Positions 32,851 through 41,454 of a stretch of 64,000 bases of DNA are shown here, piece after piece. The DNA is from Streptomyces sp. NBC_01428 (GTDB taxonomy: Bacteria; Actinomycetota; Actinomycetes; Streptomycetales; Streptomycetaceae), in contig NZ_CP109499.1 of the NCBI RefSeq assembly GCF_036231965.1, forward strand, positions 4,588,001-4,652,000, given 5' to 3'. The notes under the pieces were generated by a model. The model did not search any database and was not told the origin of the DNA. It worked only from the letters and a program-made list of their open reading frames with translations. Both the position numbers and the translations under genes were made by a program. Each line of letters begins with the position of its first letter. Within the stretch, counting starts at the first letter, position 1.

Positions 32851-34149
32851 CTACGCCGGGACGTGCACCGTCTCCACCCGGCTCGCCACCAGCCGTTCCC
32901 GCTCGCGGCGGGCCGCCTGGCCGCGCAGCCGGAAGATCTGGCTGAGGCCGAGCGCCTGGAGGACGAACACCGCGGCGAAGGCGATGCGGTAGTTGTCGCC
33001 GGTGGCGTCGAGCAGCACGCCGACGGCCAGCAGGGTGGTCATCGAGGCGACGAAACCGCCCATGTTGGTGATTCCGGAGGCCGTTCCCTGACGCTCCGGC
33101 GGGTTCGCGGGGCGGGCGAAGTCGAAGCCGAGCATCGAGGCGGGTCCGCAGGCCCCGAGGACGGTGCACAGCACGATCAGGGTCCACATCGGCGCGTGTT
33201 CGCCGGGGTACACCAGCACGGTGGCCCACACGACCGCCGTCGCCGCGACGGTGCCGAGGGCCAGTGGCAGGCGCGCCTGGTGGTGCCGGGCGACGACCTG
33301 GCCGTAGACGAGTCCGACGACCATGTTGGACAGGACGACGAGGGTGAGCAGTTCGCCGGCGGTGGCCCGGGAGAGTCCCTGGGCCTGGACGAGGAACGGC
33401 AGGCCCCACAGCAGCAGGAACACCATCGCGGGGAACTGGGTGGTGAAGTGCACCCACATGCCGAGCCGGGTGCCGGGTTCCCGCCAGGACGCGGCGATCT
33501 GCCGGCGGACGTACGCGGCGCCGCGGTGCGGGAACGGCTCGGGCTCGTGGCCCTCGGGGTGGTCCTTCAGGAAGAGCAGCAGCAGGACGAGGACGACGAC
33601 ACCGGCCGCCGCGCTGCCGGCGAACGCCGCGGTCCAGCCCACGCCGTGGAGCAGGCGGGCGATGACGAGCGTCGACACGAGGTTGCCGGCCATGCCGACC
33701 AGGCCCGCGAGTTGGGCGACGAGGGGGCCTCGGCGGGCGGGGAACCACCGGGTGCCGAGCCGCAGCACGCTGATGAAGGTCATCGCGTCACCGCAGCCCA
33801 GCAGTGCGCGCGAGGCGAGCGCCATGCCGTACGAGGAGGAGAAGGCGAAACCCAGCTGTCCGGCCGTGAACAGCAGGACGCCGATGGTCAGCACCTTCTT
33901 GGTGCCGAGCCGGTCGACGAGGAGTCCGACCGGTATCTGCATGCCCGCGTAGACGAGGAGCTGGAGGATGGAGAAGGTGGACAGGGCGGAGGCGCCCACG
34001 TGGAAGCGGTCCGCCGCGTCGAGCCCGGCCACGCCGAGGGACGTGCGGAAGATGACGGCGACGAAGTAGACGGCGACGCCGATGCTCCAGACGGCGATGG
34101 CGCGCCGGCCGCCGGGCGGGTCGCCGGGCAGCGTGGCCGAGGAGCTCAT
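32851..34149 (-). CDS. Major facilitator superfamily transporter
   Basis: 432 residues with about 12 hydrophobic helices in two blocks separated by a cytoplasmic loop near 200-225 (DHPEGHEPEPFPHRG). The MFS loop motif is present as GLLVDRLGTKKVLTIG. Similar to actinobacterial nitrate/sugar-phosphate-type or D-galactonate-like MFS proteins; the substrate is unassigned. Its ATG overlaps the stop of the GntR regulator gene (ATGA at 34146-34149), so the two are translationally coupled and the regulator probably senses a substrate or product of this transporter (inference). Confidence 0.9.
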   Translation of the reverse strand: MSSSATLPGDPPGGRRAIAVWSIGVAVYFVAVIFRTSLGVAGLDAADRFHVGASALSTFSILQLLVYAGMQIPVGLLVDRLGTKKVLTIGVLLFTAGQLGFAFSSSYGMALASRALLGCGDAMTFISVLRLGTRWFPARRGPLVAQLAGLVGMAGNLVSTLVIARLLHGVGWTAAFAGSAAAGVVVLVLLLLFLKDHPEGHEPEPFPHRGAAYVRRQIAASWREPGTRLGMWVHFTTQFPAMVFLLLWGLPFLVQAQGLSRATAGELLTLVVLSNMVVGLVYGQVVARHHQARLPLALGTVAATAVVWATVLVYPGEHAPMWTLIVLCTVLGACGPASMLGFDFARPANPPERQGTASGITNMGGFVASMTTLLAVGVLLDATGDNYRIAFAAVFVLQALGLSQIFRLRGQAARRERERLVASRVETVHVPA

Positions 34150-34820
34150 CGGACCTCGCCCCGGGCGAGGTTGGAGAACCAGCTGACGTGTCCGTGGATC
34201 AGGCCGACGACCGCGTCGGCGTCGCCGGAGCGCAGTGCCTGGAGGATCTGCTCGTGCTCGGTGAGGGTCTTGGTGATCCGGTCGGGGTGGGCGTGCATCA
34301 CGGCGACTCCCATCCTCAACTGGCGGTCGCGGAGCTGGTCGTAGAGCCGGGAGAGGATCTCGTTCCCGCCGCTGCGGACGATCTCGGCGTGGAAGCAGCG
34401 GTCGGTGACCGCGGCGGCGGCCAGGTCTCCGGCCGCGGCCTGCTCCTTCTGCTGGGCGAGCAGTTCTTCGAGGCGGGCGATGAGCCGCGGCGACGCCGGT
34501 ACGGCCTTGCGGGCGGCGTGCTCCTCGACGAGCTGGCGGGTCTCGACCACGTCCGCGATCTCCTGGGCGGAGACGGGCAGGACGAGCGCGCCCTTCTTCG
34601 GGTAGAGCCTGATGAGGCCTTCGACCTCGAGGCGGAGCAGGGCCTCGCGGACCGGGGTGCGCGAGACGCCCACCGCGTCGGCGAGTTCGCCCTCGGTGAG
34701 CAGGGTGCCGCCCTCGTAACGGCGTTCCAGGACGCCCTGCTTGACGTGTGCGTAGACGCGGTCGGCGGCGGGCGGCTGCTTCACGGGCTGTCGCGCCGGG
34801 GCAGGTGGGGCTGAAGGCAT
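34146..34820 (-). CDS. GntR-family (FadR/FCD) transcriptional regulator
   Basis: 224 residues from ATG 34820. Winged-helix domain at about 20-85 (GGTLLTEGELADAVGVSRTP and VREALLRLEVEGLIRLYPKK), then a helical FCD ligand-binding domain with metal-type residues (DRCFHAEIVRSGGNEIL, EHEQILQALRSGD). FCD regulators respond to carboxylates. First gene of a two-gene operon with an MFS transporter. The start appears leaderless (TATGAT 6 nt upstream), and TTGTATCTATGAT across that -10 box may be part of its own operator. Confidence 0.9.
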   Translation of the reverse strand: MPSAPPAPARQPVKQPPAADRVYAHVKQGVLERRYEGGTLLTEGELADAVGVSRTPVREALLRLEVEGLIRLYPKKGALVLPVSAQEIADVVETRQLVEEHAARKAVPASPRLIARLEELLAQQKEQAAAGDLAAAAVTDRCFHAEIVRSGGNEILSRLYDQLRDRQLRMGVAVMHAHPDRITKTLTEHEQILQALRSGDADAVVGLIHGHVSWFSNLARGEVR

Positions 34821-34826
34821 GCGCAC

Positions 34827-34832
34827 ATCATA
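34827..34832 (-). promoter_or_regulatory. -10 box of leaderless gntR-type transcript
   Basis: Minus-strand TATGAT (TANNNT) ends 6 nt before the ATG at 34820. Confidence 0.5.
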
Positions 34833-34892
34833 GATACAACACGTACGCATGCCGGTCGGAGTTCCAGCATGCGGACCCCGCCCGGTACTTGA

Positions 34893-34908
34893 TGTAACGC
34901 AGGTCACA
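34893..34908. promoter_or_regulatory. Possible Crp-type site upstream of DD-peptidase gene
   Basis: TGTAACGCAGGTCACA matches the Crp-like TGTGA-N6-TCACA pattern with one mismatch, 115-130 bp upstream of the TTG start at 35023. A single match to a short motif, so tentative. Confidence 0.3.
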
Positions 34909-35022
34909 TAAACTTCACCGTTTCGCCGTACATCCCTTTGCCGTTCTGGGGAGTCGGTACACCAGACGGCATTGTCATGTGCCGTTCTCCCAGGGGCATT
35001 TCGCGCATACGGAGCGTTCATT

Positions 35023-35919
35023 TTGATTACCGGCATTAAGGGCACGCGTTTCCGCAGGGCCGCCGCTGTGACCGTCACCACCGGCGCCGTTCTGGCCGCC
35101 GGAGCCTTCGGCGCCGCACCCGCCGGAGCCGTCGCCACGCCCACGATCGCCGCCAAGGGCGGCTACGTGATGAACAACGGCACCGGCTCGACCCTCTACA
35201 CCAAGGCCGCGGACACCCGGCGTTCCACGGGCTCCACGACCAAGATCATGACCGCCAAGGTGGTGTTGGCCCAGTCGAACCTGAACCTGGACGCCAAGGT
35301 CACCATCCAGAAGGCCTACAGCGACTACGTCGTCGCCAACAACGCCTCGCAGGCGCACCTCATCGTCGGCGACAAGGTCACCGTCCGCCAGCTCCTCTAC
35401 GGGCTGATGCTCCCGTCGGGCTGCGACGCCGCCTACGCGCTGGCCGACAAGTTCGGATCGGGTTCGACCCGTGCCGCCCGCGTGAAGTCGTTCATCGGCA
35501 AGATGAACTCCGCCGCGACGAGCCTGCACCTGACGAACACGCACTTCGACTCGTTCGACGGCATCGGCAACGGCTCCAACTACTCGACGCCGCGCGACCT
35601 GACGAAGATCGCCAGCAGCGCGATGAAGAGCTCCACGTTCAAGTCGATCGTGAAGACGAAGTCGTACTCCGCGAAGACCGTCACGAAGACCGGCACCACC
35701 CGCAACATGGCCGCGTGGACCAACACCAACGGTCTGCTCAGCAGCTACAGCGGCACCATCGGCGTGAAGACCGGCTCCGGCCCCGAGGCGAAGTACTGCC
35801 TCGTCTTCGCCGCCACCCGCAACGGCAAGACCGTCATCGGCACGGTCCTCGCCTCGACCTCCATCCCGGCTCGTGAGTCGGACGCGAAGAAGCTCATGAG
35901 CTACGCCTTCGCCAAGTAG
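35023..35919 (+). CDS. D-alanyl-D-alanine carboxypeptidase/transpeptidase (S11, K15-like)
   Basis: 298 residues from TTG 35023, with GGAG 8 nt upstream; this start gives a proper signal peptide (RRAAAVTVTTGAVLAAGAFG, cleavage near AGAVA). Penicillin-binding active-site motifs are S71-TTK74, SGC in LPSGCDAAYAL and KTGSG near the C-terminus. SGC instead of the common SGN is the form of the Streptomyces K15 DD-transpeptidase, and the length matches. It is secreted and trims or cross-links peptidoglycan stem peptides. No C-terminal membrane anchor is visible. A strong terminator follows. Confidence 0.92.
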   Translation: MITGIKGTRFRRAAAVTVTTGAVLAAGAFGAAPAGAVATPTIAAKGGYVMNNGTGSTLYTKAADTRRSTGSTTKIMTAKVVLAQSNLNLDAKVTIQKAYSDYVVANNASQAHLIVGDKVTVRQLLYGLMLPSGCDAAYALADKFGSGSTRAARVKSFIGKMNSAATSLHLTNTHFDSFDGIGNGSNYSTPRDLTKIASSAMKSSTFKSIVKTKSYSAKTVTKTGTTRNMAAWTNTNGLLSSYSGTIGVKTGSGPEAKYCLVFAATRNGKTVIGTVLASTSIPARESDAKKLMSYAFAK

Positions 35920-35951
35920 TCACGCGTGCGGGGCCGATGGCCCCGCGCACG

Positions 35952-35991
35952 GGAAGGGGCCTGCCGCGCCATCGCGCGGCAGGCCCCTTCC
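35952..35991. terminator. Bidirectional terminator
   Basis: A perfect 18-bp stem (35952-35969 with 35974-35991) with CATC loop, between convergent DD-peptidase and E2 genes. Confidence 0.9.
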
Positions 35992-36005
35992 GTTCGTCCT
36001 GCGGG

Positions 36006-37445
36006 CTACGCCCAGGTGATCAGCCGCTTGGGCTGCTCCAGGATCGCCGCCGTGTCGGCCAGCACCCGGGAGCCCAGCTCGCCGTCGACCAGACGGTGGT
36101 CGAACGAGAGTGCCAGCGTGGTGACCTGACGGGGCTTCACCTTGCCCTTGTGCACCCAGGGCTGCGGCTTGATCGCGCCGACCGCGAGGATCGCGGACTC
36201 GCCCGGGTTCAGGATCGGCGTGCCCGTGTCGACGCCGAACACGCCGACGTTGGTGATCGTCACGGTGCCGCCCTGCATCGCGGCGGGCGACGTCCTGCCC
36301 TCGCGGGCGGTCGCCACCAGGGCGCCCAGCTCCTCCGCCAACTGCGGCAGGGTCTTGTCGTGCGCGTCCTTGATGTTCGGCACGATCAGGCCGCGGGGCG
36401 TGGCGGCGGCGATGCCCAGGTTCACGTAGTGCTTCTGGACGATCTCCTGATGCGCCTCGTCCCAGGACGCGTTGATCCCGGGGTTGCGCTTGATCGCGAC
36501 CAGCAGGGCCTTGGCGATGAGCAGCAGCGGGTTCACCCGCAGCCCCTGCATGTCCTTGTCCTGCTTGAGCTCCTCGACCAGGCGCATCGTGCGCGTCACG
36601 TCGAGCGTCACGAACTCGGTGACGTGCGGCGCGGTGAACGCCGAACCGACCATCGCGGCGGCCGTCGCCTTGCGGACGCCCTTGACCGGGACGCGGGTCT
36701 CCCGCGCGCCGTCGTACGACGCGGCCGGAGCCGGCGCCTGGACGCGGGCCGGGGCCTCCACGACGGCTTGGGGAGCCGGCACGGCGGCCGGAGCAGGTGC
36801 CTGCGCCGGGGCCACCGCCGCGTGCACGTCCTCCCGCGTGATGATGCCGTCCGGACCGGACGGGGTGATCGTCGCCAGATCGACCCCGAGGTCCTTGGCG
36901 AGCTTGCGGACCGGCGGCTTGGCCAGGGGGCGCTGCGCGGGGGCGGCGCCATGGCCGTTCAGCTCGGCCTGGAGGGCGGTGGCCGCGTAGAGCGTCTCGC
37001 CCTGCTGGGCCGGGACCTCGACGCCCTTGCGGGCGCGGCGCTTGGTGGAGGACTCCGCCACGCCGTACCCGACGAGGACGGGCTTGCGCCCCTCGGGCTT
37101 GGCCTCCTCGGCGGGAGCGGGCTGCGCGGACGGCGCGGCCACGGCTTCCGCGGCGGGCGCCGCGGGTGCGGCGGCTCCGCCGGACACGTCCACCGCGATG
37201 ATCACCTGGCCGACGTCCACCGTCGTGCCCTCGGGGAAGTGCAGCGCGTGCACCACACCGTCGAAGGGGATCGGCAGCTCGACCGCCGCCTTCGCGGTCT
37301 CGACCTCGCAGACGACCTGGCCGTCGGTGACGGTGTCACCGGGCTGGACGTACCACTTGAGGATCTCCGCCTCGGTGAGTCCCTCGCCCACATCGGGCAT
37401 CTTGAACTCGCGGAGTCCCGACGCGTTCTCAGTCATCGTCGTCAC
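36006..37445 (-). CDS. bkdC: Branched-chain 2-oxoacid dehydrogenase E2 (dihydrolipoamide acyltransferase), copy 1
   Basis: 479 residues from GTG 37445 (GGAGAGG 5 nt upstream; ATG 37436 is the alternative). Lipoyl domain at about 13-90 with the lipoylation site ETAKAAVEL. A Pro/Ala linker leads to the E1/E3-binding domain (VRKLAKDLGVDLATITPSGP), a second linker, then a catalytic domain of about 230 residues ending in LSFDHRLVDGELGSRVL (active His). It transfers branched acyl groups to CoA. Last gene of an E1alpha-E1beta-E2 operon; E3 is elsewhere. Confidence 0.93.
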   Translation of the reverse strand: MTTMTENASGLREFKMPDVGEGLTEAEILKWYVQPGDTVTDGQVVCEVETAKAAVELPIPFDGVVHALHFPEGTTVDVGQVIIAVDVSGGAAAPAAPAAEAVAAPSAQPAPAEEAKPEGRKPVLVGYGVAESSTKRRARKGVEVPAQQGETLYAATALQAELNGHGAAPAQRPLAKPPVRKLAKDLGVDLATITPSGPDGIITREDVHAAVAPAQAPAPAAVPAPQAVVEAPARVQAPAPAASYDGARETRVPVKGVRKATAAAMVGSAFTAPHVTEFVTLDVTRTMRLVEELKQDKDMQGLRVNPLLLIAKALLVAIKRNPGINASWDEAHQEIVQKHYVNLGIAAATPRGLIVPNIKDAHDKTLPQLAEELGALVATAREGRTSPAAMQGGTVTITNVGVFGVDTGTPILNPGESAILAVGAIKPQPWVHKGKVKPRQVTTLALSFDHRLVDGELGSRVLADTAAILEQPKRLITWA

Positions 37446-37455
37446 GACCCTCTCC

Positions 37456-38460
37456 TCAGTACGCCAGCGAGCGGTCGACGGCGTCGAGCACCCGGTCCAG
37501 GCCCGGAAGGTACTCCTCTTCCAGGCGTGCCGGCGGGTACGGGACGTGATAGCCGCCGACGCGCAGGACGGGCGCCTCCAAGTGGTAGAAGCACCGCTCG
37601 GTGATGCGGGCCGCGATCTCCGCGCCCGTGCCGAGGAACACCGGGGCCTCGTGCACCACGACCAGGTGCCGGGTCTTCTCGACCGAGGCCTGGACGGAGT
37701 CGAAGTCGATGGGGGACATCGAGCGCAGGTCCAGGACCTCGATCGACTTGCCCTCCTCCTGGGCGGCCGCGGCGGCCTCCAGGCAGACCTTCACCATCGG
37801 GCCGTAGGCGACGAGGGTCAGGTCGCTGCCCTCGCGCACCACGGTCGCCTTGTGGAGCGGTCCGGGGATGGCGTCGTCCGCGTCGGAGCCGCTGGTGGAC
37901 CAGGTGACCTCGCCCTTGTCCCAGTAGCGCCGCTTCGGCTCGAAGAAGATCACCGGGTCGTCGCTCTGGATCGCCTGCTGCATCATCCAGAAGGCGTCCG
38001 AGGCGTTCGACGGCGAGACGACCTTGAGGCCGGCGACGTGCGCGAACAGTGCCTCGGGGGACTCCGAGTGGTGCTCGACGGCGCCGATGCCGCCGCCGTA
38101 CGGGATGCGGACGACGACGGGGAGCTTGATCTTGCCCAGTGCGCGCGCGTGCATCTTGGCGAGCTGCGTGACGATCTGGTCGTAGGCCGGGAAGACGAAG
38201 CCGTCGAACTGGATCTCCACCACCGGGCGGTACCCGCGCAGGGCCAGGCCGATCGCGGTGCCGACGATGCCCGACTCGGCGAGCGGGGTGTCGATGACCC
38301 GCTCCTCGCCGAAGTCCTTCTGGAGCCCGTCGGTGACACGGAAGACGCCGCCGAGCTTGCCGACGTCCTCACCCATGATCAGGACCTTGGGGTCGGACTC
38401 CATGGCCCTGCGCAACGACTCGTTGATCGCCTTGGCGAGCGCAACCTTTTCCACGGCCAT
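37456..38460 (-). CDS. bkdB: Branched-chain 2-oxoacid dehydrogenase E1 beta, copy 1
   Basis: 334 residues. Thiamine-diphosphate E1 beta subunit: MGEDVGKLGGVFRVTDGL, then DTPLAESGIVGTAIGLALRG, VVRIPYGGGIGAVEHHSESP and FEPKRRYWDKGEVTW, with C-terminal YHVPYPPARLEEEYLPG. Together with E1 alpha it decarboxylates the 2-oxo acids from Val, Leu and Ile. It starts 1 bp after the E1 alpha stop and is followed by E2 after 10 bp, so it is tightly coupled. Confidence 0.95.
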   Translation of the reverse strand: MAVEKVALAKAINESLRRAMESDPKVLIMGEDVGKLGGVFRVTDGLQKDFGEERVIDTPLAESGIVGTAIGLALRGYRPVVEIQFDGFVFPAYDQIVTQLAKMHARALGKIKLPVVVRIPYGGGIGAVEHHSESPEALFAHVAGLKVVSPSNASDAFWMMQQAIQSDDPVIFFEPKRRYWDKGEVTWSTSGSDADDAIPGPLHKATVVREGSDLTLVAYGPMVKVCLEAAAAAQEEGKSIEVLDLRSMSPIDFDSVQASVEKTRHLVVVHEAPVFLGTGAEIAARITERCFYHLEAPVLRVGGYHVPYPPARLEEEYLPGLDRVLDAVDRSLAY

Positions 38461-38461
38461 G

Positions 38462-39688
38462 TCAGTTACCCCCCTCGTCCACGAACGACGCCTGGTAGGC
38501 GGCGAACTGGGCTCGCTCCTCGTCGACGAGCGCGTGCCCGTCCGCGTACGCGTGCTCGAAGATGGCGAGGCTGTCCGGGTCCGGCATGGCCCGCACGGCG
38601 TCGCGTACTCGTTTGCCCAACGTCTCGCTCTCGGCTTCGAGTTCCGCGAAGAACGCCTCGTCCGCGTGGTTCGCGGCCTCCAGGTACGTGCGCAGGCGCA
38701 GGATCGGGTCCTTCGCCTCCCACGCCTCGCGCTCCTCGTCGGCCCGGTACTTGGTCGGGTCGTCGGAGGTGGTGTGCGCGCCCATCCGGTAGGTGAAGGC
38801 CTCGACGAGGGTGGGGCCCTCGCCCGAGCGGGCCCGCTCCAGCGCCCAGCGGGTCACGGCGAGGCTCGCGAGCACGTCGTTGCCGTCCACGCGCACGCCG
38901 GGGAAGCCGAAGCCCTGCGCGCGCTGGTAGAGCGGCACGCGCATCTGGCGTTCGGTCGGCTCGGAGATCGCCCACTGGTTGTTCTGGCAGAAGAACACGA
39001 CGGGCGCGTTGTAGACCGCCCCGAAGTTGAACGCCTCCAGGACGTCGCCCTGGCTGGAGGCGCCGTCACCGAAGTACGCGATCACGGCCGAGTCCGCGCC
39101 GTCCTTGGCGACGCCCATCGCGTAGCCGGTGGCGTGCAGCGTCTGCGAGCCGATGACGATCGTGTACAGGTGGAAGTTGTTGCTGTTCGGGTCCCAGCCG
39201 CCGTTGTTCACGCCGCGGAACATGCCGAGCAGGTTCGTCGGGTCGACCCCGCGGCACCAGGCGACGCCGTGCTCGCGGTAGGTCGGGAAGACGTAGTCGT
39301 CGTCGCGGGTGGCGCGGCCCGAACCGATCTGGGCGGCCTCCTGGCCGAGCATCGAGGCCCACAGGCCCAGCTCGCCCTGACGCTGCAGGGACGTCGCCTC
39401 CGCGTCGAAGCGGCGGCTCAGGACCATGTCCCGGTACAGCCCGCGCAGGTCCTCGGAGGTGATGTCGGCGATGTACGGGTCGTACGTGGCGTCCTGGACG
39501 CGCTCGCCCTCCGGGGTCAGCAGCTGAACGAGCTCCGGCTCGCCGCCCGACGCCCCCGGGGACTTCTTGGCGGCCGCGCCGGTGCGCTTGCTCGCGGCGC
39601 TCTTGGTACCGGTCGTACTGGCGCTCGCGGCGCTCTTCGTACCGGCGCTGCGTCGCGGCTTGCGCGCGGCAGTGCTCTCCACGGTCAC
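38462..39688 (-). CDS. bkdA: Branched-chain 2-oxoacid dehydrogenase E1 alpha, copy 1
   Basis: 408 residues from GTG 39688, with GGAGGAG upstream. ThDP-binding motif FGDGASSQGDVLEAFNFGAV...NN (GDG-x-NN type), EAFTYRMGAHTTSDDPTKYR and YREHGVAWCRG. The first 45 residues are a Lys/Arg/Ala/Ser/Thr extension with the unit TKSAAS twice (TKSAASASTTGTKSAASKRT) and AAAKKSPG, resembling nucleoid-protein tails and absent from copy 2. First gene of its operon, divergent from a response regulator. Confidence 0.93.
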   Translation of the reverse strand: MTVESTAARKPRRSAGTKSAASASTTGTKSAASKRTGAAAKKSPGASGGEPELVQLLTPEGERVQDATYDPYIADITSEDLRGLYRDMVLSRRFDAEATSLQRQGELGLWASMLGQEAAQIGSGRATRDDDYVFPTYREHGVAWCRGVDPTNLLGMFRGVNNGGWDPNSNNFHLYTIVIGSQTLHATGYAMGVAKDGADSAVIAYFGDGASSQGDVLEAFNFGAVYNAPVVFFCQNNQWAISEPTERQMRVPLYQRAQGFGFPGVRVDGNDVLASLAVTRWALERARSGEGPTLVEAFTYRMGAHTTSDDPTKYRADEEREAWEAKDPILRLRTYLEAANHADEAFFAELEAESETLGKRVRDAVRAMPDPDSLAIFEHAYADGHALVDEERAQFAAYQASFVDEGGN

Positions 39689-39875
39689 GTGTGCTCCTCC
39701 GTCGGTCCGGCCCCCGGGATTGCCGGAAGGCTGGGGTCCCCCTCGCCCGCTTTTTGGGCTCGGGGGATCGGCTCGCCTGTTCCGGCACCCGTGCACGGGG
39801 TGGGTGCCACTCGGCCGGGAACAGGCGTGACAGGTGCCCCGGCGAGCGCCCTGCACAAGTCACGTTACCCAGTGC

Positions 39876-39891
39876 TTCACAATTCTGTGAA
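39876..39891. promoter_or_regulatory. Inverted repeat TTCACA-N4-TGTGAA
   Basis: A perfect 6+6 palindrome overlapping the proposed -35 of bkd operon 1, so it could act as a repressor site. Confidence 0.45.
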
Positions 39892-39915
39892 ACCTATCCT
39901 GACCTGCGATTTTGA

Positions 39916-39951
39916 TAGGAAATCCAAGTACTTCGGAACGTGGATTTCCTA
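39916..39951. promoter_or_regulatory. 11-bp inverted repeat, candidate operator
   Basis: TAGGAAATCCA (39916-39926) and TGGATTTCCTA (39941-39951) are perfect inverted copies with a 14-bp spacer, centred upstream of the bkd operon 1 promoter. The AT-rich arms and spacing suit an Lrp-type or dimeric regulator. Confidence 0.55.
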
Positions 39952-40072
39952 GTAAACCGCGCCGGTCGGGAACACTCGCTGGTCACAGCACTGGTCACAG
40001 CCTTGCAGGGGGCCGGAACACCGGCACGTTATCCCGGCCACCCCGGGCACGGGAAGAGTTCACCCGAGGGCA

Positions 40073-40768
40073 ATGGCCATGATCGTGTGTGACACTGACA
40101 CCGTGCCGGAAAACGGGAAAATCAGCGTATTTCTCCTCGATGATCATGAGGTGGTCCGCCGCGGGGTCCACGAACTGCTCTCGGTCGAGGACGACATCGA
40201 GGTGGTCGGCGAGGCGGGAACGGCGGCCGACGCGCTGGCCCGCATCCCGGCGACGCGCCCGGACGTGGCCGTCCTCGACGTCCGCCTTCCCGACGGCAGC
40301 GGCGTGGAGGTCTGCCGCGAGATCCGCTCCGCGCACGAGGACATCAAGTGTCTGATGCTGACCTCGTTCTCCGACGACGAGGCCCTGTTCGACGCGATCA
40401 TGGCGGGTGCCTCGGGCTATGTCCTCAAGGACATCCGGGGCAACGAGCTGCTCACGGCCGTCCGGGACGTGGCGGCCGGAAAGTCCCTGCTCGACCCGGT
40501 GGCCACCGCGCGCGTCCTGCAGCGGCTGCGGGACGGCGGGGCCCCCAAGGGCGACGGAAAACTCGAGCGGCTCACGGACCAGGAACGCAGGATCCTCGAC
40601 CTGATCGGTGAGGGGCTCACCAATCGCGTGATCGGGGAAAGACTGCACCTCGCCGAGAAAACGATCAAGAATTACGTGTCGAGCCTGCTGGCCAAGCTGG
40701 GAATGGAACGCCGGTCGCAGGCGGCCGCCTATGTCGCGCGTATGCAGGCGGAACAGCAGCAGCGCTGA
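40073..40768 (+). CDS. Orphan NarL/LuxR-family response regulator (DevR/DosR-like)
   Basis: 231 residues from ATG 40073 (ATG 40079 is also possible). Receiver domain at about 17-135 with FLLDDHEVVRRGVHELL (acidic pair), phospho-acceptor Asp in VAVLDVRLPDG, Thr/Ser in LMLTSF and Lys in YVLKDIRG. A LuxR-type HTH follows near the C-terminus (LTDQERRILDLIGEGLTNRV, KTIKNYVSSLLAKLG). It strongly resembles the DevR/OsdR group of hypoxia/dormancy regulators. No histidine kinase is adjacent, so it is an orphan here. Confidence 0.93.
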   Translation: MAMIVCDTDTVPENGKISVFLLDDHEVVRRGVHELLSVEDDIEVVGEAGTAADALARIPATRPDVAVLDVRLPDGSGVEVCREIRSAHEDIKCLMLTSFSDDEALFDAIMAGASGYVLKDIRGNELLTAVRDVAAGKSLLDPVATARVLQRLRDGGAPKGDGKLERLTDQERRILDLIGEGLTNRVIGERLHLAEKTIKNYVSSLLAKLGMERRSQAAAYVARMQAEQQQR

Positions 40769-40862
40769 CCGGCGGGAAAGACGGCCTCTTCGGGACTTAA
40801 GGCCCCTCTTCGGAGGGCGGGTGCCCCTTTTCCCCGCCCCGCCGGTCCCGGACATTGGGGTC

Positions 40863-41315
40863 ATGCCCACCGACGAACGTCCGGACCGCCGACGGCCCGC
40901 CGACGAGCGGTTCGCCGTGGAACTGATCGCCCGCACCGACTACGGCCGGGTGGCCACCAGCATGCGCGCGATGCCCTTCCTCGCGTTCGCCCGCCACATC
41001 GTCGTGGACGGCCGCGTCCTGCTGCGCATGCCTCTGAACTGCGGCTATCACCTCGCGTGCGCCGGCAGTGTCGTCGCGTACGGCACCGACAACCTGAGCT
41101 GCGCACGGCGCGGCGAGGGTCTGTGGTCCGTGCAGATCGTGGGCCGGTGCGAGCCGGTCGAGCCGACCGCCGCCGAACTGGAGCTGTTCGGCTCCGCGCC
41201 GCCGCTCGTGGACGGCGCCCCCTACGAGCCGGTCTACCTCTGCATCGAGCCGCAGTTCGCGAGCGTCAACTCGACGGACGGCGATGCGGGAGGGCACCTG
41301 AGCCCCGTCCTGTGA
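40863..41315 (+). CDS. Pyridoxamine 5'-phosphate oxidase-like flavin-binding protein
   Basis: 150 residues from ATG 40863. A short split-barrel protein (ELIARTDYGRVATSMRAMPF, then ARHIVVDGRVLLRMP and VVAYGTDNL, WSVQIVGRCEPVEPT) matching the small PNPOx-like/DUF group that binds FMN or F420. Co-location after a DevR-like response regulator recalls such proteins in hypoxia regulons (inference). The start may be leaderless (GACATT 6 nt upstream), but the hexamer is weak. Confidence 0.82.
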   Translation: MPTDERPDRRRPADERFAVELIARTDYGRVATSMRAMPFLAFARHIVVDGRVLLRMPLNCGYHLACAGSVVAYGTDNLSCARRGEGLWSVQIVGRCEPVEPTAAELELFGSAPPLVDGAPYEPVYLCIEPQFASVNSTDGDAGGHLSPVL

Positions 41316-41360
41316 CGGCCGGCCCGCCCCTGTGGCCCCGTGCGCCCCGGTGACACAGAC

Positions 41361-41400
41361 ACGCGCGCGTGGGAGCCCTTCCCGGGCTCCACGCGCGCGT
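41361..41400. terminator. Hairpin terminator between convergent genes
   Basis: ACGCGCGCGT (41361-41370) pairs with 41391-41400, and GGAGCCC pairs with GGGCTCC inside it, with one bulged G and a short loop. Confidence 0.75.
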
Positions 41401-41454
41401 GATGTCGTCTCAGGACCGTCCGGACACCGTCCGGACGTCGCCGGCCGGCTCGGC

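Larger units (their letters stand above)
39689..40072. promoter_or_regulatory. 384-bp divergent regulatory region of bkd operon 1 and response regulator
   Basis: No gene seen. It is AT-richer than its surroundings at 39870-39960. It holds a likely bkd promoter on the minus strand (TTCACA, 18-bp spacer, TAACGT at 39862-39867) and two inverted repeats described separately. The predicted bkd leader is about 165 nt and GC-rich, without an obvious riboswitch. Confidence 0.5.

Noticed and set aside
36006..39688. Possible pyruvate dehydrogenase rather than branched-chain oxoacid dehydrogenase
   Set aside because: Split E1alpha/E1beta plus E2 without E3, presence of two parallel copies and the known Streptomyces arrangement favour the branched-chain complex; substrate still needs assay.
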